NCBI GenBank assembly: GCA_934045905.1
Contig: OW203761.1
Location: 29,438,964-29,502,963, forward strand
Reading direction: 5' to 3'
Source of the DNA: Leuctra nigra
Lineage: Eukaryota > Arthropoda > Insecta > Plecoptera > Leuctridae
Length of the DNA stretch: 64,000 bases
Numbering within the stretch: the first letter of the stretch is position 1; each line of letters opens with the position of its first letter. This document shows, in pieces, positions 27,001-34,599 of this stretch. The translations under genes were made by a program, and so were the position numbers. Under the pieces are notes generated by a model. That model did not search any database, was not told the origin of the DNA, and saw nothing but the letters and a program-made list of their open reading frames with translations.

Positions 27001-30000
27001 TTTCACGAATTTTACATGCGGATGGCTTGGCCCTCCTTTTAAATCTAATTCTTTTATTGAGATCAATTCTTGTAAAGACTGCTGGGTAGTCTTTTACAAG
27101 TGTTGTTTTTGTACAGTATTGAGACATGAATAACATGGGAATGGCAACACTGTCAATGTTGTTCCCACCTTGTCCCTCTCCACGACGGGCCTCCCGTGCA
27201 GGATGTCGTGGAAGTGGAACTCCGCCCTCGACCTCGCGATGAAGCCACAGTGACGACACTGCATATAGGCGCCGTCCCCCTGAGACGTCCACACCTCCAC
27301 AGTTTCGGAGCACGGCTCGGGGACGACGATGACCTTGGCGCAGAGTCGGGCGCGGATGTGCGCCGAGAGTTCTTGGTGGAAGGAGAACGACGCACCACAG
27401 TGCGGGCATCTGGGGAAGTTATAACTCTACAGAACCAAGGAGTATTGTGCACTATCAGACAAAGTTTAATGAGTACGTGAACAGTAAAATAGAAATAAAT
27501 AGTTCCTTAGTACACATTAAAAACGGAGGAAAATGGATCAAGTTCGTAAGAAAAAAAGAATTCAAAGCTTTAACTTTGTCCATATTCTTATAAATTGGTG
27601 TTAATCAAACCTTCGAACTACTTCATCAGAGACTATTACAAAATGTATACATACATTTTGTACTATTCAAAGTACGTCTCCACATTTTATTTTGAATACG
27701 ATTTGGTTTAAACGTTGAAGGACAATTTTCTTTTAAATCCAACAAAATGTCGTTCGTCTTTCAATCTTTGAGATTGTATTTTTTTTCTATACTTTTTTTT
27801 CAATTTCACAGAGCGAGAAATATTTCGATATCTGAGAATGAAGTTCAATCCACCAAACCCAGAGACTCTCCAAGGTATTGCCTCCAAACAGAGCCGAAAA
27901 ATCATTTCATGGATTGCGAGCTTCTTGACGTACCTGTGAGAGAGTTCCGGATGTTCCTCATGCAGATGAGTCTTCAACTCATGAGGGTTATTGAAATGAC
28001 TCCCGCAATGTCTGCACGTCCTCGTCAACTTCTTCGCCTCCAGTCCACGACTCCGTCGATCCTCCTCCGCCTTCACCTTGTGGAGTTGGCTCTTGCGATG
28101 TCGCACAGCCTCCTTTGCCGTCGCGAAGTTCAAGCCACAGACGGAGCAGAAACACTCGGCTCCATCCTAACAGAACAGACAACAGACTCCATGACGCCGT
28201 CGACCCTCCGCCTTGTGGAGTTGGCTCTTACGATGTCGCACAGCCTCCTTTGCCGTCGCGAAGTTCAAGCCACAGACGGAGCAGAAACACTCGGCTCCAT
28301 CCTAACAGAACAGACAACAGACTCCATGACGCCGTCGAACCTCCGCCTTGTGGAGCTGGCTCTTACGATGTCGCACAGCCTCCTTTGCCGTCGCGAAGTT
28401 CAGGCCACAGACGGAGCAGAAACACTCGGCTCCATCCTAACAGAACAGACAACAGACTCCATGACGCCGTCGACCCTCCGCCTTGTGGAGTTGGCTCTCT
28501 TCTCCTTCGTCGTCGAGAAGTTCAAGCCACAGACGGAGCAGAAACACTCGGCTCCATCCTAACATAACAGACAACAGACTCCATGACGCCGTCGAACCTC
28601 CGCCTTGTGGAGTTGGATCGTAATTGTAACTCCTCAAAGCATGTAAAAATGTTGCATACATTTACTTATTTTATTTTTTAATATAGAGTAAAAAATGCAT
28701 ACTTATATAATAGGTAAGTACAAATTATGGATTTCTATAAATATTGTTAGTATAATAATTATATTATTTATATTGTAATTCAGAAACCATCACTCTAAAT
28801 TTAAGTGGAAATCTCTCAAAAATGAATTAAATCCACTCAAAAATGATACGATTATGGTGCACTTTCCATCCTTTTTGAGTGGATTTCACTCTTTCAAATT
28901 TAGAGTGATGTGCTCAAATTTAGTTTATGAGCATTTAAATTAAATGCTTCCAGTTGAAATACGTATAAATGTAATCGTCTGGGATTGGAGAACTAAATCA
29001 ATGAATGTTTGTGACTGATCTGGTGAACGTGATGCACCGCAGTGTCACCTTGTGCGCCATCTTGCCGTGCCGCTGCAGCGCGCGCCGCGACTGCGCTCTG
29101 TACTTGCACACGCCGCAGAAGAACCTCTGGTCCTCGGCGGAGTTGAAGTCCGGATGCAGCGTCTTGAGACAATGTCGTCGCAGCTCGGCGTTGTACTGGA
29201 ACACCTCGTCGCACGTCCAACAGCTGATGGTCTGACGCCGCTGGATGATGATCGGGATGATCTGGTTCATGGAGAGGATAGACTCCTTGTGGTCGGCGGT
29301 GTCGAAGTGGTCGCCCATGTCCGAGGAGGTCTCGCAGACGCACTTGCAGATCGAGCACCAGTAGCGTCCGCTGAACTGAAACATTACGCCAAGTTCAATC
29401 AAACAAGTGATTGGATGGAGAAACAAACTATATTGAGAGAGTACGGACCAAATGTGATTTGAGGTGCGATCACATAAAATGGGAACTTTCTTGTCACGGT
29501 GACAAGCTACTATAGAAGGCCGTGAATAATATTGAGATTAGAAGCTTGTCACTGCGACAAGAAAGTTGTAATTTTATATGATCGCGCCCCTGGGGTTGGT
29601 TTCACGAAAGGTATTATCTGCTAATACGTATTATCTTTTGATTTAATACCAAAGATAGTATTAGGAGATAATAATTATTGTGAATCGCGCCCCTGGTTAC
29701 TACATAGCATAGCCATGTTCACCGGAAGGAACACCTAAAGAGTTCAAGGAGGCGGTGGAATTATTGTTGTTTTAGAGTTTTTCATTGTTGATATCAGTTC
29801 TTGCATTGTTGTAAAATAGGAAAGGAAGTTGAATATTGTAACTTGTTGTCAGAGAAATTTGTTTGAATTTTAGTAATCGTTGAAATTGACCAACTTATAT
29901 TAATAAAAAGTTTGTCAAAACAATTATAATTATTTCGTTTATGATTATAATGTATGAGAAAAAGATGGGAATAGTTACAATATATTGCTCATCTTTTTTA

Positions 30001-31674
30001 GAATCTGGCCTTCTAAGATTTCACTAATGGGCAAAGTTTAAACATACAAAAAATACATATACCTACAACACATACAACATATAATATACTCGGCAATTGA
30101 CTAACAAAATTCTAAATATAAAAATATGAAACCAGCTGAAAGAAACTAATTGGGGTGAAGATTGCTAGACATGTCTAGGTGCACCTATGACTATATTTTC
30201 CCCGAGAGTATTCCCAAAAGTCTTTGTTACTCGCTCTAACGCGAACCCAGTGTTGCCCCTACATGACACCTACCTTGGCGTCGTTGCGCAGATGCATGTC
30301 AGAATTCCAATGCGTCTTGAACGTGTCCATGGTGTGGGCGTAGAACTTGCACGGGCTGCACTGGAACGGCGCCTGTCTCACGACGCTGTGGATGTTGGCG
30401 AGCAGGAGGCTCTCGTTGACGGCGTCGTGGCGCATCGCCTTGCGACGGTGGTAATGCGACACCAGATGCTTGCCCATCATCATGCTGCACACGTTGGCGT
30501 GACATACTTCACACTTCACGAACACGCGGTGCTTCTTGCGCTTCTTCGTCTTCGTCGGACTCGGTTTCAGTTTCCTCTTCCGTCCTTCAATCAGTTCAGT
30601 GTTTTCATAGATTTCAGTCTTCTTCACCACTCTCTTCCCTTCTCCTCTCATCGTGTTTGCTTGCGGAACTTCTTTGACCACGTGACTACTTCCGCCGAAG
30701 TCTTGGTCGAGTTCTCGTTCTTGTAAAGTTCTTCTGTAATGGAGGTCTGATTTGAGATGTTTGTCGTAGAGATGTCTGGAGCTGAGGTTTCTGTTGCACG
30801 GACCGCACCAGTACATCGCGTTGCTCGGTGACTTCCGGTACGGCGACATCAACAGAGTGTTGCTCCCGTCGCCGTCGTGACGGCTGCCTCTGCCTGGCGC
30901 CCACTTTCCACTCACGTGATCCGGCGGTGGGACGTCTTCGTCCTCGTCGTCAGATGGACGGAGAGGGTTGACGGCGAGAGGTCGCGTCGGTGTCGTCGGC
31001 TTCCACTTGCCGCCGGTGAAGGTGGGCGGCGGGGCGGGGGAGGTGTTGTCGAGTAGGAGCAGCCCCCACGGGCCCCCGCGGTCCTCGTCAACATGACTCG
31101 ACGACGAAGGACGCGACCAGGACGACGGCGATGCTCGCTGGCCGCCCGGCTTCCATTTCCCGCCGGTGTGCGATCTAGGAGGCGCGTGATCGTCGTCGTC
31201 CAGCATCTCGAAATCAATGTATTCGTCGTTGGAATCTTCGTCAAACTCGTCGTCTTCATGTTTCTTTATTAAATCGCTCTCCGAAGTCCGCAGAATCTCT
31301 CCGATGATTTGTAAATCTTCATTCGCTGCTTCGCGTTGCGTCTGATCCTCTCGACCAGCTCCTCTGACGACTGCCTTGCTCCTTGTGAGGACGCCGAAGT
31401 TGCGCGGCGGCGTCGGCGTCGTGGGGAGCGCGACGGGCTTCTTGGAGCTGCTTTGCAATTCCAACGAGGAGAAGAAGTCGTCGGCCTTGAGGTTTGGTTC
31501 GTGATGCTCCTCGAGGGAAGGGAGGAGCTCGACGACGGCGTTGGGCTCGATGCGGACCTCCGACTTCTTCCCTCCGCACTCGTACTTGCGATGGCGGACA
31601 TAGTTGTCCAAACCCTCGATCGTAGTGCGACATTTGAGACAGATGTGGGTGTCGTCAGCATCCACGTCCTCCAT
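12317..31674 (-). CDS. Large multi-C2H2 zinc-finger protein, nine coding exons (complete spliced CDS)
   Basis: Coding exons in order: 31674-30274, 29375-29049, 28166-27934, 27409-27169, 26668-26337, 17211-17026, 15792-15639, 14154-13907, 12707-12317. All introns are GT-AG and phases agree, giving 3513 bases and 1170 residues. It is a probable nuclear DNA- or RNA-binding regulator. It has a C2HC finger (residues 13-34), an acidic linker with three GKWxP motifs (about 171-260), matrin-like fingers (about 290, 388, 439, 474), then paired and tandem C2H2 fingers to about residue 1008, and a tail with an Asp/Ala repeat. Several fingers are completed only across introns (exons 5/6, 6/7, 7/8), which validates the model. 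An in-frame TGA four codons before the ATG fixes the start. I cannot name the orthologue; large proteins of the ZNF407 type are an unverified guess. Confidence 0.9.
13349..13850. mobile_element. ~500-bp element with 34-bp terminal inverted repeats, intron 8
   Basis: The left end CTTGCAAGTAAAGAGACTAG (13349 on) is matched in inverted orientation by the right end closing at 13850, and the match continues over CCTACACT and into C/G runs for about 34 bases with one or two differences. The interior is AT-rich without an open frame, so it is non-autonomous (MITE-like). No clear target duplication was seen. It ends 57 bases from the exon 8 donor. Confidence 0.65.
13907..14154 (-). CDS. Zinc-finger gene, coding exon 8 (residues 959-1041)
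   Basis: Acceptor CGTGATCCTCAG|GAGAAC, donor CAGAGAAG|GTGGGC, phase 0 in and phase 2 out. It completes the finger from exon 7 as ENLRKHILTTSKH (His spacing of 6) and adds a degenerate unit CKLCPDGKEG...VHLVNLH with a long insert before the histidines. A conserved-looking helix-forming stretch (SRLAAEYIAGVYEHDVVEQV) follows. The ~97-bp minisatellite at 14230-14690 begins less than 100 bases upstream of the acceptor. Confidence 0.9.
14230..14690. repeat. 97-141-bp minisatellite just upstream of exon 8
   Basis: The motif CCAATTGGTT recurs at 14291, 14432, 14529 and 14626 (spacing 141, 97, 97). Between copies TTTAAGTTGTAAAA and its inverse TTTTACAACTTAAA alternate, with several TACTTTAAAGT words. 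Units can therefore fold on themselves. It lies in intron 7 close to the exon 8 acceptor. Confidence 0.8.
15639..15792 (-). CDS. Zinc-finger gene, coding exon 7 (residues 907-958)
   Basis: Acceptor TTTTGCCCCCAG|ACACCA, donor ATTCTA|GTAAGT. It completes the finger started in exon 6 (HQLIH), encodes CPHCPFRSRISSHLRRHLRLH with linker HTGSKPYRC, and begins CPYCTHTCNIL, which continues in exon 8. It was too short to stand out as an open frame and was found by following the finger spacing and splice consensus. Confidence 0.9.
16526..16627. mobile_element. Foldback element with 31-bp arms, intron 6
   Basis: Arms at 16526-16556 and 16597-16627 are inverted copies with a single mismatch (CTATGGTCGGTGACA[T/G]GCAA... 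continuing to AACCCT), separated by a 40-base loop. It has no coding content and is likely a short MITE or other foldback insertion. Confidence 0.75.
17026..17211 (-). CDS. Zinc-finger gene, coding exon 6 (residues 845-907)
   Basis: Acceptor CACGTGTTCCAG|ACACAA, donor CTCGTCAG|GTCAGT. The first base makes AA|A (Lys 845), giving CALCGASFRLK-HNLQQHIKLH with canonical C-x2-C-x12-H-x3-H spacing, which proves the 5/6 junction. It also encodes YKCEVSGC...HQQVH and begins CQDCQYAAKTKPQLV, completed by exon 7. The classical linkers HTGKEYKC and HSDERPHQC are present. The 5' 100 bases of this exon with its acceptor are repeated four more times upstream (to about 17745). Confidence 0.92.
17150..17745 (-). 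repeat. Five-copy 127-bp tandem array of the exon 6 acceptor and first half
   Basis: The same point in the unit (TTCGCATTTGTACTCC on plus) falls at 17157, 17284, 17411, 17538 and 17665, exactly 127 bases apart. The copy nearest 17157 is part of real exon 6. The other four each carry the acceptor (CACGTGTTCCAG), the coding sequence for HNLQQHIKL and KEYKCEVSGC, then about 50 bases of CACGTGTCT-rich spacer. Differences are few (His or Tyr after KL; GAGACAC or GATACAC). 127 is not a multiple of 3, so the frame shifts from unit to unit. A degenerate ACACGTG-rich tail extends to about 17935. Confidence 0.92.
18045..18079. repeat. (CAT)n microsatellite
   Basis: About eleven CAT units followed by CGTCGTCGC, within intron 5. 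Confidence 0.9.
22141..22222. other. GC-rich cluster of adjacent short hairpins
   Basis: In an AT-rich intron, three small hairpins sit side by side: GTTGCC/GGCGAC around 22144-22158 with one wobble pair, a perfect 7-bp stem at 22184-22201 (TCTTCGG/CCGAAGA), and a perfect 6-bp stem at 22203-22222 (CCTCGT/ACGAGG). It could be part of a structured RNA or of an interspersed repeat; nothing identifies it. Confidence 0.35.
26337..26668 (-). CDS. Zinc-finger gene, coding exon 5 (residues 735-845)
   Basis: Acceptor TTGTGTTCCAG|TCCGGC, donor AGGCTCAA|GTGAGT, leaving two bases of a Lys codon. Fingers are CSFC...HVSQH (with only 11 residues between the second Cys and the first His, one short of the usual 12), CKFC...HMKMSH, and CEASRC...HRLRH (four residues between the cysteines). 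The exon ends inside a fourth finger, CALCGASFRL, that is completed by exon 6 after a 9.1-kb intron. Confidence 0.92.
27169..27409 (-). CDS. Zinc-finger gene, coding exon 4 (residues 654-734)
   Basis: Acceptor ACTTCCCCAG|ATGCCC, donor GACAAG|GTGGGA. The first base completes Arg 654, and the exit is phase 0. It encodes a C2HC unit (CPHCGASFSFHQELSAHIRARLC) and, after a linker EVWTSQGDGAY, a C2H2 unit (CRHCGFIARSRAEFHFHDILH). Plus-strand open frames over this exon are antisense shadows. Confidence 0.92.
27934..28166 (-). CDS. Zinc-finger gene, coding exon 3 (residues 577-654)
   Basis: Acceptor CTGTTCTGTTAG|GATGGA, donor CTCACAG|GTACGT. It enters in phase 0 and leaves in phase 2 (codon 654 is AG|A, Arg, completed by exon 4). 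It encodes CFCSVC...HRKSQLH and, after a basic linker, CRHCGSHF...HLHEEH. The first of these fingers, with its acceptor, is the source of the 135-bp tandem array at 28167-28612. The base before the exon completes TAG, in frame, so any copy retained upstream would bring a stop. Confidence 0.92.
28167..28612 (-). repeat. 135-bp tandem array of the exon 3 acceptor and first finger
   Basis: Exon 3 starts at 28166 on the minus strand. Equivalent acceptor/exon starts recur at 28301, 28436 (135 apart) and 28558 (122 apart, a 13-base loss). Each complete copy encodes the finger CFCSVCGLNFATAKEAVRHR and then jumps, after HGVCCLFC, straight into the next pyrimidine tract and TAG acceptor. 135 is 45 codons, so copies are in register, but each is closed by the TAG of the following acceptor. 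None has a convincing donor, so these are unspliced half-exons in intron 2. Confidence 0.92.
28788..28910. mobile_element. Foldback element, intron 2
   Basis: Outer inverted arms CATCACTCTAAATTT (28788-28802) and AAATTTAGAGTGATG (28896-28910) are perfect. An inner pair, AATCCACTCAAAAA and CTTTTTGAGTGGATT, lies at about 28830-28843 and 28871-28885. No open frame is present. It is a MITE-like insertion 176 bases from the exon 3 half-exon array. Confidence 0.7.
29049..29375 (-). CDS. Zinc-finger gene, coding exon 2 (residues 468-576)
   Basis: Acceptor ATGTTTCAG|TTCAGC, donor CACAAG|GTGACA, phase 0 at both ends, 109 codons. It encodes three finger units: YWCSIC...HFDTADH, ISCWTC...HCLKTLH and FFCGVC...HGKMAH. 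The first two have H-x4/5-H spacing like matrin/U1-type fingers. The next exon in the transcript is 28166-27934; three near copies of that exon's 5' half lie in the intron between them. Confidence 0.92.
29466..29585. mobile_element. Foldback element with 43-bp arms, intron 1
   Basis: Arms at 29466-29508 and 29543-29585 are inverted copies with about five differences (GCGATCAYATAAAAT... through ACTTTCTTGTC to GTGACAAGCT). The loop is 34 bases. It lies less than 100 bases upstream of exon 2. Confidence 0.75.
29601..29683. repeat. Second, imperfect foldback next to the first
   Basis: TTCACGAAAGGTATTATC...TATTATCTTTT (from 29611) is followed directly by AAAGATAGTATTAGGAGATAATAATTATTGTGAA. GCGCCCCTGG flanks it on both sides (about 29584 and 29687), which may be a duplicated flank or shared element end. 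Confidence 0.55.
30274..31674 (-). CDS. Zinc-finger gene, coding exon 1 (residues 1-467)
   Basis: The start is the ATG at 31674, preceded in frame by TGA at 31684-31686. Residues 13-34 form a C-x2-C-x12-H-x4-C finger. Residues about 140-163 are acidic (DDEFDEDSNDEYIDFEMLDD). GGKWKP occurs at 171-176 and 221-226, and SGKWAP at 255-260. Fingers follow at about 290 (YWCGPC...HLKSDLH), 388 (VKCEVC...HLVSHYH) and 439 (FQCSPC...HWNSDMH). A basic stretch KRKLKPSPTKTKKRKKHR (about 366-383) looks like a nuclear localisation signal. The exon ends GCCAAG before GTAGGT, phase 0. This long, GC-rich first exon is denser in CpG than its surroundings. Confidence 0.92.
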
Positions 31675-31683
31675 GGGGACTTT

Positions 31684-31702
31684 TCACTCAATTCTACCAC
31701 CT
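31684..31702 (-). promoter_or_regulatory. 5' leader with candidate splice acceptor before the ATG
   Basis: On the minus strand a pyrimidine-rich TTTCTCTTTGTTTAG ends at 31701, about 26 bases before the start codon. It reads as a good 3' splice site, so the transcript probably begins in one or more untranslated exons further upstream (higher coordinates), possibly beyond the 35-bp repeat array. No donor or promoter could be assigned. A GC-rich patch at 37855-37945 is one candidate upstream region. Confidence 0.4.
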
Positions 31703-32362
31703 AAACAAAGAGAAACTATGAAACATTTGTATAATGCCGTCGCATTGTTTTAGAACTATAGTGGCGAGGCGACGGATGAATGATGATGGTAAAATGGACG
31801 TTGGAAAGGAGGCGGTCGTGCCCTCTTAGAACACCTTCCCAGCATTTGACTCACGACTGAGGAAAAACACGAAGAAAACTCAGTCAGGACAGAAAGGACG
31901 GCCACGGCAATTGAACCCGTTACCTCCGGAGTGAAATTTCATATCGTTACAAAACATAAAACATAATCTAGGCCATGACAGGCGATCCGAAATTATATTT
32001 AAAATTATTTAATCCATCTTTCCTCACAAAGCATTTTTTATTGTAAAATAGAAAGCAAATCTATCTTCCTTTACAGCGAACATTTTTCATAAAAAAATAA
32101 TACTTTATGAAACGTCTAAATGAACTCCCTAAGTCTGGAACGATGAAATATGTTCCCCAGGATAAATTACACCCGATGATTTGACTATGTACTGCAATAC
32201 GGCATTTTAATACGCGCATCTATTATAATGAACCTGCAGTCGTGTAGGAATGGCGAGTGGAATGGCGGGAAGGAGATGTCTCGCTGGTGACGATGATATA
32301 TCGACTAAGACGTGCTCGAGTCATACAAGTGGGCTGATATACGGCGGGACAGCACGCATGTG
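31703..32362. other. Upstream region of the zinc-finger gene
   Basis: No open frame is supported. A tRNA-box-B-like sequence on the minus strand (GGTAACGGGTTCAATTGCC, about 31906-31924) suggests a SINE remnant. There is no clear TATA box or initiator that I would assign. Confidence 0.35.
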
Positions 32363-34547
32363 TGCATCACACTGGTGCATCACATGCATCGCTCAGAGTG
32401 CATCGCACGGTGCATCACATGCATCGCTCAGAGTGCATCACACGGTGCATCACATGCATCGCTCACAGTGCATCACACGGTGCATCACATGCATCGCTCA
32501 CAGTGCATCACACGGTGCATCACATGCATCGCTCACAGTGCATCACACGGTGCATCACATGCATCGCTCACAGTGCATCACACGGTGCATCACATGCATC
32601 GCTCAGAGTGCATCACACGGTGCATCACACGGTGCATCACACGGTGCATCACATGCATCGCTCACAGTGCATCACACGGTGCATCACATGCATCGCTCAC
32701 AGTGCATCACACGGTGCATCACATGCATCGCTCACAGTGCATCGCACGGTGCATCACACGGTGCATCACACGGTGCATCACATGCATCGCTCACAGTGCA
32801 TCACACGGTGCATCACATGCATCGCTCACAGTGCATCACACGGTGCATCACATGCATCGCTCACAGTGCATCGCACGGTGCATCACATGCATCGCTCACA
32901 GTGCATCGCACGGTGCATCACATGCATCGCTCAGAGTGCATCACACGGTGCATCACATGCATCGCTCACAGTGCATCACACGGTGCATCACATGCATCGC
33001 TCACAGTGCATCACACGGTGCATCACATGCATCGCTCACAGTGCATCACACGGTGCATCACATGCATCGCTCACAGTGCATCACACGGTGCATCACATGC
33101 ATCGCTCAGAGTGCATCACACGGTGCATCACACGGTGTATCACACGGTGCATCACATGCATCGCTCACAGTGCATCACACGGTGCATCACATGCATCGCT
33201 CACAGTGCATCGCACGGTGCATCACACGGTGCATCACACGGTGCATCACACGGTCCATCACATGCATCGCTCACAGTGCATCACACGGTGCATCACATGC
33301 ATCGCTCACAGTGCATCACACGGTGCATCACATGCATCGCTCACAGTGCATCGCACGGTGCATCACATGCATCGCTCACAGTGCATCGCACGGTGCATCA
33401 CATGCATCGCTCAGAGTGCATCACACGGTGCATCACATGCATCGCTCACAGTGCATCACACGGTGCATCACATGCATCGCTCACAGTGCATCACACGGTG
33501 CATCACATGCATCGCTCACAGTGCATCGCACGGTGCATCACATGCATCGCTCAGAGTGCATCACACGGTGCATCACATGCATCGCTCAGAGTGCATCACA
33601 CGGTGCATCACATGCATCGCTCAGAGTGCATCACACGGTGCATCACATGCATCGCTCAGAGTGCATCACACGGTGCATCACATGCATCGCTCAGAGTGCA
33701 TCACACGGTGCATCACATGCATCGCTCAGAGTGCATCACACGGTGCATCACACGGTGCATCACACTGGTGCATCACATGCATCGCTCACAGTGCATCACA
33801 CGGTGCATCACATGCATCGCTCAGAGTGCATCACACGGTGCATCACACGGTGCATCACACTGGTGCATCACATGCATCGCTCACAGTGCATCACACGGTG
33901 CATCACATGCATCGCTCAGAGTGCATCACACGGTGCATCACATGCATCGCTCACAGTGCATCACACGGTGCATCACATGCATCGCTCAGAGTGCATCACA
34001 CGGTGCATCACACGGTGCATCACACGGTGCATCACACGGTGCATCACATGCATCGCTCACAGTGCATCACACGGTGCATCACATGCATCGCTCACAGTGC
34101 ATCACACGGTGCATCACATGCATCGCTCAGAGTGCATCACACGGTGCATCACATGCATCGCTCAGAGTGCATCACACGGTGCATCACATGCATCGCTCAC
34201 AGTGCATCACACGGTGCATCACATGCATCGCTCACAGTGCATCACACGGTGCATCACATGCATCGCTCACAGTGCATCACACGGTGCATCACACGGTGCA
34301 TCACACTGGTGCATCACATGCATCGCTCACAGTGCATCACACGGTGCATCACATGCATCGCTCAGAGTGCATCACACGGTGCATCACATGCATCGCTCAG
34401 AGTGCATCACACGGTGCATCACATGCATCGCTCAGAGTGCATCACACGGTGCATCACATGCATCGCTCAGAGTGCATCACACGGTGCATCACATGCATCG
34501 CTCACAGTGCATCACACGGTGCATCACATGCATCGCTCAGAGTGCAT
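32363..34547. repeat. 35-bp minisatellite array of about 60 units
   Basis: The basic unit is CATGCATCGCTCACAGTGCA followed by TCACACGGTGCATCA (35 bases). Variants are CACAGTG/CAGAGTG and CATCAC/CATCGC, with extra 12-base CACACGGTGCAT steps and four CACTGGTGCAT units. The unit has no stop on the plus strand in any frame, so all three plus frames stay open for about 740-780 codons of near-identical Cys/His/Ser-rich repeats. I read these frames as a consequence of the repeat, not as genes. Blocks at about 32821-33040 and 33301-33520 match almost exactly, 480 bases apart, showing higher-order duplication. Confidence 0.95.
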
Positions 34548-34599
34548 GTTACACGGGACAATGGCGACGATTACTTAAAGGATTAGAGGAAGACAGGAT

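Noticed and set aside
27747..28562. 271-codon plus-strand ORF
   Set aside because: It is antisense to exon 3 and its 135-bp copies; its length comes from the in-register repeat, and the minus strand carries the finger codons.
28115..28567. 150-codon plus-strand ORF
   Set aside because: Another antisense frame of the 135-bp array.
28167..28612. CRISPR array
   Set aside because: The tandem units are directly adjacent, contain exon sequence and have no unique spacers; the genome is eukaryotic.
30187..30726. 179-codon plus-strand ORF
   Set aside because: Antisense shadow of GC-rich exon 1 on the minus strand, without its own motif.
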